This document shows positions 50,366 to 59,220 of a stretch of DNA of 64,000 nt, in pieces. The notes beneath the pieces are model-generated. The model had not been told where the DNA came from. It did no database searches and was given only the letters and a program-made list of their open reading frames with translations. The DNA comes from Modestobacter marinus (GTDB taxonomy: Bacteria > Actinomycetota > Actinomycetes > Mycobacteriales > Geodermatophilaceae). The translations under genes and the position numbers were made by a program. Location: NCBI RefSeq assembly GCF_011758655.1, contig NZ_JAAMPA010000001.1, positions 124,001 through 188,000 on the forward strand. Direction: 5' to 3'. The first letter of the stretch is position 1, and each line of letters opens with the position of its first letter.

Positions 50366-51994
50366 TCAGGCCACCCCGAGGGTGACGTCGACCTCGCGGG
50401 AGCTGCCACCGCGCACCAGCTCGAGGGTCACCGTCTCGCCCGGCTCCCGGGCGTCGACCTCGACGGCCAGCTCCTCCGAGCTGACGATCGGCTCGCCGTC
50501 GACCGCGATCACCACGTCCTGCTCCTGCACCCCCGCCTCGGCGGCACCGCTGCCGGGTTCGACGTTGAGCACGAGCGCCCCGTCGCGGGTGCCGTCGGTG
50601 ACCGTCCGGGCGTTCACCCCGAGCGAGGCGTGCACCGCCGTCCCGGTGCTGATCAGCTCCTCGGCGATGTCCCGGACGGTGTCGACCGGGATGGCGAAGC
50701 CCAGGCCGATCGAGCCGCCGGTGGTGCCGTTGCCCGCCACCGAGGCGATCGCGGTGTTGATCCCGATCACCGCACCGCTGGCGTCGACCAGCGCACCACC
50801 GGAGTTGCCGGGGTTGATCGGTGCATCCGTCTGCACGGCGCTGATCACGGCGTTGGTGTCGCTGCCCTCGCCGGACAGCCGCACCGGGCGGTCCAGCGCA
50901 CTGACGATGCCGCTGGTGACGGTGCCGGCCAGGCCGAGCGGGGAGCCGATGGCCACCACCGGGTCCCCGACGACGAGGTCGCCGGCGGTGCCGAGGGACG
51001 CCGCGACCAGCCCCGGCTTCTCCACCTTGAGGACGGCGAGGTCGCTGGCCGGGTCGCGGCCGACGATCCGGGCGGCCGAACCGCTGCCGTCGCTGAAGAC
51101 GGCCCGGATCTCCGCACCCGGCACGTCGGCCGCCCCGGAGATCACGTGGTTGTTGGTGACGATGTAGCCGCCCGCGGCGTCCACCACGACCCCGGAACCG
51201 GTGGCGCCTGCGCTGGCCAGCTGGACCTCGATGGACACCACGGCCGGCATGACGCGGTCGGCGATGTCGGCGATCGACCCCGGCTCCCGGCTGGTGCCCG
51301 GGGAGACCTCGGAGAGCTGGGTGCCCTCGGCCAGCAGCGGCGCCTCGTCGGCCGTCCGGCCCAGGTACCAGGCGGTCGTGCCGCCGACCATGCCCACCAG
51401 GAGCAGGCTCAGCAACGCCAGCACGGTCAGCCGGACGGAGAGGTCCCGCACCCGGAGCTTGCGGCGGCCCTTCGGGTCCAGCACCACCGGGCCGGCCTGT
51501 GGCTGCGGCGGCTCCTGCGGGTACTGCGCGGGCGCACCGAGAGCGGCCGGAGCGTGCGGGTCGCGCCACGGGTCGCTCGCCGCGTCGGGCTTCCAGAAGG
51601 GGGCCGCCGCCGTCCGCCGCTGCACGGGGCGGCCGCCGGGGGGCTCACCCAGACCGGTGGCGCCGTCCCGTGGGGCGAAGGCGCGCAGCACCGCCTCCGG
51701 GGGCGGTGCGGGCACGGGCCGGGGGGCCGGCGCCGGGCGGTCGCCACCGAAGGACCCGTCGACCGCAGCCGGTCGGCCGAAGGCGGCCTGCTGCTCCGGC
51801 TCGGGGGCCGGGGCCGGCGGCGTGCTGGGCTGCAACCGGGCGGTGATCGGCGCGAAGGCGCCCGTCGTCCCCGCGGGCCGGGCATAGGCGGCCGGCTGCT
51901 CGTCCGGCCGGACGACCGTCCGGTCGACGGCGGTGTCGGTCGTGTCGGGACGCGGGCCGGCCTCGGACGGCTCGGTGCCGGGCGTCCCGCTCAG
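50366..51994 (-). CDS. htrA: Membrane-anchored HtrA-like serine protease with PDZ domain
   Basis: Envelope quality-control protease of 542 residues. A Pro-rich cytosolic region (1-180) is followed by one helix (about 188-211), a trypsin-like domain with His283 (TNNH), Asp318 (SDLAVLK) and Ser398 (GNSGGA), and a C-terminal PDZ domain (about 445-535). The only ATG/GTG/TTG in frame is TTG 51835, yet codon pattern stays coding up to CTG 51994, whose CTGA overlaps the anti-sigma stop. I therefore propose the CTG start. Order sigE, anti-sigma, htrA, tatB matches M. tuberculosis Rv1221-Rv1224. Confidence 0.88.
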   Translation of the reverse strand: MSGTPGTEPSEAGPRPDTTDTAVDRTVVRPDEQPAAYARPAGTTGAFAPITARLQPSTPPAPAPEPEQQAAFGRPAAVDGSFGGDRPAPAPRPVPAPPPEAVLRAFAPRDGATGLGEPPGGRPVQRRTAAAPFWKPDAASDPWRDPHAPAALGAPAQYPQEPPQPQAGPVVLDPKGRRKLRVRDLSVRLTVLALLSLLLVGMVGGTTAWYLGRTADEAPLLAEGTQLSEVSPGTSREPGSIADIADRVMPAVVSIEVQLASAGATGSGVVVDAAGGYIVTNNHVISGAADVPGAEIRAVFSDGSGSAARIVGRDPASDLAVLKVEKPGLVAASLGTAGDLVVGDPVVAIGSPLGLAGTVTSGIVSALDRPVRLSGEGSDTNAVISAVQTDAPINPGNSGGALVDASGAVIGINTAIASVAGNGTTGGSIGLGFAIPVDTVRDIAEELISTGTAVHASLGVNARTVTDGTRDGALVLNVEPGSGAAEAGVQEQDVVIAVDGEPIVSSEELAVEVDAREPGETVTLELVRGGSSREVDVTLGVA

Positions 51995-52569
51995 GGCGTC
52001 CCGCCGGCGGGCAGGCCGGTGGTGGAACCGACGGTGATGGTGCGCACCACGGGCGGGACGATGTCGGTGCGCTCGGTCGGCGCCGTGTAGCGCACGGCGT
52101 CGGCCACCGGCTCCCGGCCGGGCAGTTCGGCGGCAGGCAGGTTGACGGCGAGCACGGCGACCCCCAGGCCGAGGCCGGCCAGTGCCCCGGTCATCCCCCG
52201 CCGCAGCCAGCGGGCGTTGCCGTCGGCACGGGGCGCGTCCTCGGCCGGTGCGAGCGGGATCGCCCAGGAGCCACCCGCGCCGGTGGCGGTGAGCCCCTCG
52301 GCGCCGGCACTCAGCGAGCCCAGCCCGCCGCCGGGGCCGGCGGCGGTGAACGGGATGGCCTGCAGCCGGGAGAGGAGGTCACCGGGGACGGCGACGTCGA
52401 CGCCGCGCCGCAGCGCGTCCTTGGCCTCGCGCTGGGCGGTGACCGCCATGCGGCACTGCACGCAGCCGGCCAGGTGCCGGGCGGCCCGGTTCGCCGCCCC
52501 GCCGGAGAGCTCTCCGTCGACGAGGGCGGCGATCGCCTCCTGGGCGAGGTGGCTCTCCGGGATGCTCAC
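51991..52569 (-). CDS. rseA: Zinc-binding anti-sigma factor (RseA-like)
   Basis: Protein of 192 residues. The N-terminal ZAS domain has His32-x3-Cys36-x2-Cys39, the redox-sensitive zinc motif of anti-sigma factors. A linker and one helix near residues 108-130 place the C-terminal part outside. Holds SigE until stress. GTG start overlaps the sigE stop (GTGA). Confidence 0.9.
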   Translation of the reverse strand: MSIPESHLAQEAIAALVDGELSGGAANRAARHLAGCVQCRMAVTAQREAKDALRRGVDVAVPGDLLSRLQAIPFTAAGPGGGLGSLSAGAEGLTATGAGGSWAIPLAPAEDAPRADGNARWLRRGMTGALAGLGLGVAVLAVNLPAAELPGREPVADAVRYTAPTERTDIVPPVVRTITVGSTTGLPAGGTP

Positions 52570-53174
52570 GACACCTCCACGGCGGGGACGGGCCGACCGG
52601 GCGCGAGGTGGGCCAGCGCCTCGCGCAGCTGCACGCGACCGCGGTGGATCCGGCTGCGGACGGTGCCGAGCTTGATCCCGAGGGTCGCCGAGATCTCCTC
52701 GTAGGTGAGGCCCTCGATGTCGCACAGCACGACCGCGACCCGGAACTCCGGGGAGAGCGCGTCGAGGGCCGCCTGGATCTGCGGGTCGAGGTGCGTGTCG
52801 GCGTAGACCTGCTCCGGGGACGGCGCGGAGCCGGGCAGCCGCTCGGTGTCCTCGGGGAGGGCGTCGAAGCGGATCCGCTGCCGCCGGCGCACCATGTCCA
52901 GGAACAGGTTCGTGGTGATCCGGTGCAGCCAGCCCTCGAAGGTGCCCGGGGAGAAGTCGGCGAGCGAGCGGAACACCCGGACGAAGGTCTCCTGGGTGAG
53001 GTCCTCGGCGTCCTGCTGGTTGCCGGAGAGGCGGTAGGCCAGCCGGTAGACCCGGGCCGAGTGGTCGCGGACGACCTGCTCCCAGGTGGGCGCGACCCAG
53101 CCCTCGGCCGCGTCGGCGGCCACGGGCTCGAGGCCGGCGGACGCTGCCGACCCGGTCGCGGTGGGCTCGGTCAC
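52566..53174 (-). CDS. sigE: ECF sigma factor SigE
   Basis: Sigma factor of 202 residues: sigma-2 (about 40-105, [23 protein letters not shown]) and sigma-4 (about 140-195, [25 protein letters not shown]). Controls envelope stress, with its anti-sigma factor and HtrA in the same operon. GTG 53174 is preferred; frames up to 53321 have no ribosome site. The ECF-type promoter at 53275 predicts positive autoregulation, and GATCCT 6 nt before the GTG could give a second, leaderless transcript. Confidence 0.92.
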   Translation of the reverse strand: MTEPTATGSAASAGLEPVAADAAEGWVAPTWEQVVRDHSARVYRLAYRLSGNQQDAEDLTQETFVRVFRSLADFSPGTFEGWLHRITTNLFLDMVRRRQRIRFDALPEDTERLPGSAPSPEQVYADTHLDPQIQAALDALSPEFRVAVVLCDIEGLTYEEISATLGIKLGTVRSRIHRGRVQLREALAHLAPGRPVPAVEVS

Positions 53175-53274
53175 GGCCCCAGGATCGCAGACGGCCGGGG
53201 TCGACACCTCCCCAGCGGGGGTGGACCGCTCGGGAGAGCGCTGGCTGGTGGCACGCGAGAGACGCACGTCCGGT

Positions 53275-53304
53275 CCAACGGCCAGGCGCTCGGTCGGTGT
53301 TCCC
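53275..53304 (-). promoter_or_regulatory. ECF (SigE/SigH-type) promoter of sigE
   Basis: On the minus strand GGGAACA, then CGTTGG; GGAAC and CGTT are 18 nt apart, which is the known SigE/SigH/SigR pattern in actinobacteria. Transcription would start near 53268, about 95 nt before the GTG. Confidence 0.65.
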
Positions 53305-53395
53305 GGACAGGGCAGACACACAGCCAGTTGCCAGGCAGCCGCCCGGGCGTCGTCCCGGCCCTGACCCGGGCAGGCGGCGACCCTGCCCCCGCCAC

Positions 53396-53401
53396 TACCC
53401 T
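53396..53401 (+). promoter_or_regulatory. -10 box TACCCT of O-methyltransferase, leaderless
   Basis: TACCCT, 6 nt, GTG at 53408; no Shine-Dalgarno. Confidence 0.5.
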
Positions 53402-53407
53402 CGCCCG

Positions 53408-54085
53408 GTGACCAGCGTTGCCGGACCGCCCCCCACCGGCGGCTCCCCGACGGGCGCGGCGGCCTATGCCGACGGCTTCGCCGTCGAGACCCCCGCCCAG
53501 GTGGCCGCCCGCCAGCGCGCCCTGACCTCCGCCGCGGCCTTCGGGACCCAGCTCCCGGTCGAGCCGGCGGTGGGCGCGACCCTCTCCGTCCTCGCCGCGG
53601 CCTGCGACGCCCGTTCGGTGGTGTCCATCGGCAGCGGTGGCGGCGTCGCCGGGCTCTGGCTGCTGCAGGGGATGCGCCCCGACGGCGTCCTCACCGCCCT
53701 GGACGCCGACCCGGCCGAGCTGCGCGCCGCCCGGCAGGCCTTCACCGAGGCCGGCGTCCCCAGCGGCCGGACCCGGCTCATCTTCGGCACGCCCGGCGAG
53801 GTGCTCCCCCGGTTGTCCCCCGGCGCCTACGACCTGGTCAGCTGCGCCGGCCCGCCGCTGGAGTACGCCAGCAACCTGGCCGGGTTGCTGGGGCTCATCC
53901 GGCACAGCGGGTCGCTGATCTGCCACGGCCTGCTCGCCGAGGACAGGATCGCCGACAGCTCCGCCCGCGATGCGCAGACCGTCGCGTGGCGGGAGATCAC
54001 CCGCACGCTGCAGGAGGACGAGACGCTGACCTGCGCGGTGCTGCCGATCGGCACCGGCCTGCTGGTCGCGACCAAGCGCAACTAG
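53408..54085 (+). CDS. O-methyltransferase-family protein
   Basis: SAM-dependent methyltransferase of 225 residues, cytosolic. Motif [17 protein letters not shown], motif [12 protein letters not shown] and YDLVSCAG. It corresponds to M. tuberculosis Rv1220c, divergent from sigE in the same way. Substrate not known in any species. Its stop overlaps that of the RNA-ligase-like gene by 4 nt. Confidence 0.87.
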   Translation: MTSVAGPPPTGGSPTGAAAYADGFAVETPAQVAARQRALTSAAAFGTQLPVEPAVGATLSVLAAACDARSVVSIGSGGGVAGLWLLQGMRPDGVLTALDADPAELRAARQAFTEAGVPSGRTRLIFGTPGEVLPRLSPGAYDLVSCAGPPLEYASNLAGLLGLIRHSGSLICHGLLAEDRIADSSARDAQTVAWREITRTLQEDETLTCAVLPIGTGLLVATKRN

Positions 54086-54603
54086 CTGCCCGCCGAGGCC
54101 TCCTGGCTGAACGGGTGTTCCGCCTCCGCGGCCCACGGCCCACCGAGATAGCGCCACAGGCCCAGCCCGCGGGCGGTGACCGTCTCGGGCCGGAAGCTCG
54201 CGGTCAGCTCGGCGTGCAGCGCCCGCGCGACGTCCGGGGCGACCTTGTTCTGCACGGTGACGTGCGGCCGGGACCACTGCCGGTCCTGCCGGGTCAGCCA
54301 CGGGTCGAAGGCGTCGGCCAGGCCGGCGCGCAGGGCGAGGAGCTGGGGTGACGTCAGGTCGAGGGCGACGCCCCGGCCGAGGAAGCGGACCCCGGACACC
54401 GCGACTTCGAACGCCGGCCGCGCGGCCACCGCCGCCAGCTCACGGCCGACCGCTGCCCGGTGCTCACCCGGCAGTGCGTGGAAGAGCGTGACGTGCGCCT
54501 GAAGGTGGTTCCGCTCGGCCGGGAAGTGCGCGGCCCTCAACCGGTCGAACCGCTGCTGAGCGGCGTCGTCCAGCAGCAGCGTCACGATCAGCGGGGCGGT
54601 CAC
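54082..54603 (-). CDS. 2'-5' RNA ligase / cyclic phosphodiesterase family
   Basis: Protein of 173 residues with the two HxT motifs of the 2H superfamily: HVTLF (His37) and HVTVQ (His114). Such enzymes open 2',3'-cyclic phosphates or join RNA ends with 2'-5' bonds. Follows glgC by 6 nt, so both are likely co-transcribed. Target RNA unknown. Confidence 0.87.
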   Translation of the reverse strand: MTAPLIVTLLLDDAAQQRFDRLRAAHFPAERNHLQAHVTLFHALPGEHRAAVGRELAAVAARPAFEVAVSGVRFLGRGVALDLTSPQLLALRAGLADAFDPWLTRQDRQWSRPHVTVQNKVAPDVARALHAELTASFRPETVTARGLGLWRYLGGPWAAEAEHPFSQEASAGS

Positions 54604-54609
54604 CGTCGT

Positions 54610-55830
54610 TCAGAGGATCGCGCGGGAGCCCTTGCCGAGGATCGTGATCCCGCTGGCGCTCACGTGGTAGCGCTCGCGGTCCCGCGCCGGGTCCACCCCG
54701 ATCTGCGCACCGGGCGGGACGACGACGTTCTTGTCCAGGATGGCGCGGCGCACCACGGCGCCCTCGCCGATGTGGACGCCGTCCATCAGCACGCTGGCCT
54801 CGACCCGCGAACCGCGCTCCAGGCGCACGTTCGGCGAGACCACCGAACCGTGCACGGAGCCGCCGTCGATGATCACCCCGGCGCTGACCATCGACTCCTC
54901 GGCCCGGCCACCGAGCACGAACTTGGCCGGCGGCAGCATCGGCGGCAGCGTGTAGATGGGCCAGCGGTCGTTGTAGAGGTTGAAGATCGGGCTGACCGAC
55001 ACCAGGTCCATGTGCGAGTCGTAGTAGGCGTCCAGCGTCCCGACGTCGCGCCAGTAGCCGTGGTCGCGCTCGGTCTCCCCCGGCACGACGTTGCTGCTGA
55101 AGTCGTAGACGTAGGCGTCCCCGGCCTCGGCCATCATCGGCATGATCGACCCGCCCATGTCGTGCACGGAGTCGTCGTCGGCGGCGTCGACCCGCAGCGC
55201 CTCGAGCAGGGCGTCGGTGGTGAAGACGTAGTTCCCCATCGACGCGAACGTCTCGTCCGGGCTGCCCGGCATCCCCGGCGGGTCGGCCGGCTTCTCCAGG
55301 AACTGGCGCACCTTGCCGTTCTCGTCGGCGTCGATCACGCCGAAGGCGGTGGCCTCCTCGCGCGGCACCCGCAGGCCCGCGACCGTCACGCCGGCGCCGG
55401 TGGCCAGGTGCTGGTCGATCATCTGCGCCGGGTCCATCCGGTACACGTGGTCGGCACCGAAGACGACGACGATCTCCGGCCGGTCGTCGTAGATCAGGTT
55501 GAGGCTCTGGTAGATCGCGTCGGCACTGCCGGTGTACCAGCGCGGGCCGAGGCGCTGCTGCGCCGGCACCGGCGTGATGTAGCTGCCCAGCAGCGTGGAC
55601 ATCCGCCAGACGGTGGTGACGTGCCGGTCCAGCGAGTGGCTCTTGTACTGGGTGAGCACCGCGATCCGCCGGATGTCGGCGTTGACCAGGTTGGACAGCA
55701 CGAAGTCGATGAGCCGGTAGTTGCCGCCGAACGGGACCGCGGGCTTCGCCCGGTCCTGGGTCAGCGGGGCGAGGCGCTTGCCCTCACCACCTGCCAGCAC
55801 GATGCCGAGAACTCGAGGGCCGCCACGCAT
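54610..55830 (-). CDS. glgC: Glucose-1-phosphate adenylyltransferase
   Basis: Makes ADP-glucose from ATP and glucose-1-phosphate. 406 residues, the usual size. [15 protein letters not shown] is the nucleotide loop, [16 protein letters not shown] follows, then [10 protein letters not shown] and a C-terminal left-handed beta-helix. Starts at ATG 55830, with TACGGT 6 nt upstream, so leaderless. Divergent from glgA. Confidence 0.95.
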   Translation of the reverse strand: MRGGPRVLGIVLAGGEGKRLAPLTQDRAKPAVPFGGNYRLIDFVLSNLVNADIRRIAVLTQYKSHSLDRHVTTVWRMSTLLGSYITPVPAQQRLGPRWYTGSADAIYQSLNLIYDDRPEIVVVFGADHVYRMDPAQMIDQHLATGAGVTVAGLRVPREEATAFGVIDADENGKVRQFLEKPADPPGMPGSPDETFASMGNYVFTTDALLEALRVDAADDDSVHDMGGSIMPMMAEAGDAYVYDFSSNVVPGETERDHGYWRDVGTLDAYYDSHMDLVSVSPIFNLYNDRWPIYTLPPMLPPAKFVLGGRAEESMVSAGVIIDGGSVHGSVVSPNVRLERGSRVEASVLMDGVHIGEGAVVRRAILDKNVVVPPGAQIGVDPARDRERYHVSASGITILGKGSRAIL

Positions 55831-55836
55831 GGACGG

Positions 55837-55842
55837 ACCGTA
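55837..55842 (-). promoter_or_regulatory. -10 box TACGGT of glgC, leaderless
   Basis: Minus strand: TACGGT, 6 nt, ATG at 55830. Confidence 0.5.
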
Positions 55843-55889
55843 ACGGGTGTGTCCGCGCTTCGCCCCATCTACCGCGCCCGTCCACCACC

Positions 55890-55895
55890 TAGGGT
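55890..55895 (+). promoter_or_regulatory. -10 box TAGGGT of glgA, leaderless
   Basis: TAGGGT, 6 nt, GTG at 55902. The two glg boxes are only about 50 bp apart, so the divergent promoters must overlap upstream. Confidence 0.5.
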
Positions 55896-55901
55896 GAGTC
55901 C

Positions 55902-57074
55902 GTGCGCGTCGGAGTGATCACCCGGGAATGGCCGCCGGACGTCTACGGAGGGGCCGGGGTGCACGTCGAGCACCTCGTCGCCGCCCTGCGCGGACTCGAG
56001 CACGGGCCGGAGCTGGACGTCCACTGCTTCGGCGGTCCGCGGGCGGACGCGACCGGCCACGGGGTGCCGTCGGGGCTGCAGGCCGCCAACGGCGCGCTGC
56101 AGGCCGTCGGCGTCGACGTGGAGATCGCCGCCGCGCTGGCCGAGGCCGAGCTGGTGCACTCCCACACCTGGTACGCCAACCACGCCGGGCACCTGGCCTC
56201 GCTGGTGCACGGCTCCGCGCACGTGGTGACCGCGCACTCCTTGGAGCCCCGCCGGCCGTGGAAGGCCGACCAGCTGGGCGGGGGCTACCGGCTCTCCTCC
56301 TGGGTGGAGCGCACCGCCTACGCCTCCGCCGACGCGGTGATCGCGGTCAGCCGGGGCATGCGGGCCGACGTCCTCGACGTGTACCCCGACCTGGACCCGG
56401 CGAAGGTGGTCGTGGTCGGCAACGGGGTCGACGCCCAGGCCTACCGGCCGATCGAGGCGCCGGACGTCGTCCGCTCGGTGGGGGTCGACCCCGACCGGCC
56501 GTACGCGCTGTTCGTCGGCCGGATCACCCGGCAGAAGGGGCTGATGCACCTGCTCGCCGCGGCCGAGCAGCTGCCGGCCGAGGCCGGCCTGGTGCTCTGC
56601 GCCGGCGCGGCCGACACCCCGGCCGAGCGCGCGCAGGTGGCCGACGCCGTCGCCGAGCTGCAGACCCGCCGCACCGGCGTGGTCTGGATCGAGCAGATGC
56701 TGCCCCGCGAGCAGCTGGTGCCGCTGATCACCGGGGCGACCGTCTTCGTCGTCCCGTCGGTGTACGAGCCGCTGGGCATCGTGAACCTGGAGGCCGCGGC
56801 CTGCGGCACCGCGGTGGTGGCCAGCGCCGTGGGCGGCATCCCGGAGGTCGTGGACGACGGCCGCACCGGCCTGCTGGTGCCCTACGACGCCGAGGAGCCG
56901 GCCGCCTTCGCCGCCGGGCTGGCCGCGCGGATGGCCGAGCTGCTCGCCGACCCCGACCGGGCCGCCGCGATGGGCGCGGCCGGCCGGGAGCGGGTGCTGG
57001 CGGAGTTCGGCTGGCCGGCGATCGCCGAGCAGACCGTCGAGGTCTACGAGACGGTGCTCGCCGCCCGCCGCTGA
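55902..57074 (+). CDS. glgA: Glycogen synthase / maltose-1-phosphate synthase (GlgA/GlgM)
   Basis: GT4 glycosyltransferase of 390 residues, the short actinobacterial type (TIGR02149), which in mycobacteria (GlgM, Rv1212c) makes alpha-maltose-1-phosphate from ADP-glucose for alpha-glucan. [42 protein letters not shown] and [20 protein letters not shown] are visible. Divergent partner of glgC, as in M. tuberculosis. Confidence 0.93.
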   Translation: MRVGVITREWPPDVYGGAGVHVEHLVAALRGLEHGPELDVHCFGGPRADATGHGVPSGLQAANGALQAVGVDVEIAAALAEAELVHSHTWYANHAGHLASLVHGSAHVVTAHSLEPRRPWKADQLGGGYRLSSWVERTAYASADAVIAVSRGMRADVLDVYPDLDPAKVVVVGNGVDAQAYRPIEAPDVVRSVGVDPDRPYALFVGRITRQKGLMHLLAAAEQLPAEAGLVLCAGAADTPAERAQVADAVAELQTRRTGVVWIEQMLPREQLVPLITGATVFVVPSVYEPLGIVNLEAAACGTAVVASAVGGIPEVVDDGRTGLLVPYDAEEPAAFAAGLAARMAELLADPDRAAAMGAAGRERVLAEFGWPAIAEQTVEVYETVLAARR

Positions 57075-57084
57075 CCGGAGGTCC

Positions 57085-58038
57085 TCAGCCGTCCTCGTGC
57101 AGGACGCTGCGGGCGCGCCCGGCCGCCTTCGCGCGGTACAGGGCGCTGTCGGCGCGGCGCATGAACTGGGAGGTCGGTTCGCCCGGCTCGTGCTCGGCGA
57201 CGCCGATCGACAGCGGCACGCCCGCGCAGGCGAGCCGCAGCCGCTCGACCACCGCCAGCGCGGCCGGGCCGCCGTGGGACGGCAGCAGCAGCGCGAACTC
57301 GTCCCCGCCGTGCCGGGCCAGCACCGACCCACGGGGCACCCGGGGCAGCCACTCGTCGGCCACCGTCCGGAGCAGCTCGTCGCCGGCGGCGTGACCGTGC
57401 TGGTCGTTGATGGACTTGAAGTGGTCGATGTCGACCAGCGCCACGGACAGGTCGGTGCCGCTGCGCCCGGCGACCCGCACCGTCTCCTCGAGCGCGTCGT
57501 CGAAGCCGCGCCGGTTGGCCAGGCCGGTGAGCCCGTCCAGGCTGGCGGCGGAGGCGCGCCGGGCCAGCGTGGCGACCACCAGCCCGATCGCGGCCATGAC
57601 GACGGCGAGCGCGACGACCGGCCCGGCCGACACCCCGCGGATGGGCAGGACGACGGTGCAGGCGGCGAGCGCGAGCGCCAGGTACACGGCGGCCACCGGG
57701 AGGGCGAAGAGGAAGAACGCGGCCACCGCGACGAAGCAGTAGATGCTGGCCAACGCCATGGCCGACGCCGGGTCGGGCGCCGCGTACACGACGGTGCTGA
57801 TCAGCGCGGCGCCGACGGGCACCATGAGGTGGAACGACGACCGCGGCAGGTGGTGGCCCCAGCGGACCACCGCACCGCCGCTGAGCAGGGCGACCGGGCC
57901 GATCACCGCCAGCACCGGGGAGACGCCGGCTCCGCCCAGCAGCACGACGGCGAGGACGGCGAGGCCACCGGCGAGGTACAGCGCCCCGATGACCGGGGCG
58001 ATGACGCGGGCGGTGGCCACCTCGGGTCCGCTGCGCAT
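57085..58038 (-). CDS. Membrane-bound GGDEF diguanylate cyclase
   Basis: Protein of 317 residues. Six membrane helices (about 10-175) act as sensor or anchor. The GGDEF domain follows (about 178-310), with LVDIDHFKSIND and HGGDEF (GGDEF 244-248), so it should be active; no I-site RxxD is visible. ATG 58038 has AGGAGG about 10 nt upstream; longer starts to 58176 give unlikely sequence. TAGGTT at 58175-58180 (minus) could be its -10. Confidence 0.88.
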   Translation of the reverse strand: MRSGPEVATARVIAPVIGALYLAGGLAVLAVVLLGGAGVSPVLAVIGPVALLSGGAVVRWGHHLPRSSFHLMVPVGAALISTVVYAAPDPASAMALASIYCFVAVAAFFLFALPVAAVYLALALAACTVVLPIRGVSAGPVVALAVVMAAIGLVVATLARRASAASLDGLTGLANRRGFDDALEETVRVAGRSGTDLSVALVDIDHFKSINDQHGHAAGDELLRTVADEWLPRVPRGSVLARHGGDEFALLLPSHGGPAALAVVERLRLACAGVPLSIGVAEHEPGEPTSQFMRRADSALYRAKAAGRARSVLHEDG

Positions 58039-58221
58039 CTGCTGCTGCCACCTCCTGGTCCTCGTCCTGGGTCCGCTGCTCACCGGGTCCGCTGTTCGCT
58101 GCGTCCGTTGCTCGCTGGGCGCGGTGCCGGCCGGTCCTGGCACACGTGCGAGACCGGGCGGTTCCGTTGTGGGCAACCTAGCTGCTGACTCCCGGTCACC
58201 GGCCCGGTTCCCGGCAGGACC

Positions 58222-59148
58222 TCACCCGGATCGGTCAGGAGGCCGGCCGGCACGGTGGTCGATCTCGGCAGCCAGTGCCGTCAGCGCGCCGACCACCCGC
58301 GTCACCACCCGCCGCTCCGCCCGGTCCGGACGCAGCAGGGCCTCCACCCGGCGCCCGGCCGGCACCCCGGTCAGCCGCAGCAGGTGCACCCCCGGGGAGG
58401 CCGGCGTGGTGTGCCGGGGCAGCAGCGAGATCCCGTGCCCGGCCGCGACCATCGCCCTGGCGACGGCGAAGTCGTTGATCCGGTGGGCGATCCGCGGGGC
58501 GGCCCCGGACCGCGCCGCCACCGCGGCGAGCACCGGCGCGACGGGGAACCCGTCCCGCACGGTGATCCACGCCTCGCCGGCCAGCTCCTCGGGGCTGATC
58601 TCGACCCGGCCGGCGAGCGGGTGGTGCGGGCTCACCGCGACGTCCAGCGGTTCCCGGAACAGGGGCACGACGCGCACGCCGGCGGGCCAGTCCGCGGCGC
58701 CGTCCGGCCGGTGGGCGACCACCACGTCGAAGCGGTCGGTGAGGTCGGGGAAGTCGGCGAGCGCGACGTCCTCGTCGCTGCACTCCAGGGTCACGCCGCC
58801 CCACCCGGCCACCGCGCCGAGCAGCCGGGGGAAGACCAGCTGTGCCGCGCTCTGGAAGGCCGAGACGCGCACCGTGCCGACGGGTGAGTCCCGGTGCCCC
58901 TGGCAGGCGGCACGGGCCCGCTCGACGGCGACGGCGACGTCGACGGCGGCATCGGCCAGCGCCGCACCCGCCGGGGTGAGCCGCAGCCCGCGCCCCACCC
59001 GCTCGGTGAGCGCCACCCCCATCTCCGCGGCGAGCCCGGCCAGTTGCTGGGAGACCGCCGACGGCGTGAGGTGCAGCACGGCGGCCGCCGCGGTCACCCC
59101 GCCCTGGCTGCGGACGGCGCGCAGCGTCTCGAGGGTGCGCAGGTCCAT
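58222..59148 (-). CDS. LysR-family transcriptional regulator
   Basis: Regulator of 308 residues. Winged HTH at 1-60 (MDLRTLETLRAVRSQGGVTAAAA, then TPSAVSQQL) and a two-lobe effector domain (about 90-300). Divergent from the EamA gene, 72 bp apart, so it probably controls that exporter. Effector unknown. Confidence 0.9.
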   Translation of the reverse strand: MDLRTLETLRAVRSQGGVTAAAAVLHLTPSAVSQQLAGLAAEMGVALTERVGRGLRLTPAGAALADAAVDVAVAVERARAACQGHRDSPVGTVRVSAFQSAAQLVFPRLLGAVAGWGGVTLECSDEDVALADFPDLTDRFDVVVAHRPDGAADWPAGVRVVPLFREPLDVAVSPHHPLAGRVEISPEELAGEAWITVRDGFPVAPVLAAVAARSGAAPRIAHRINDFAVARAMVAAGHGISLLPRHTTPASPGVHLLRLTGVPAGRRVEALLRPDRAERRVVTRVVGALTALAAEIDHRAGRPPDRSG

Positions 59149-59220
59149 GTAGCCAGTCTGCAAGGACGGTCAACATCTCTTCACTGGAGTTGGACGACGG
59201 CGGGCGGCACGCTCACCCCT

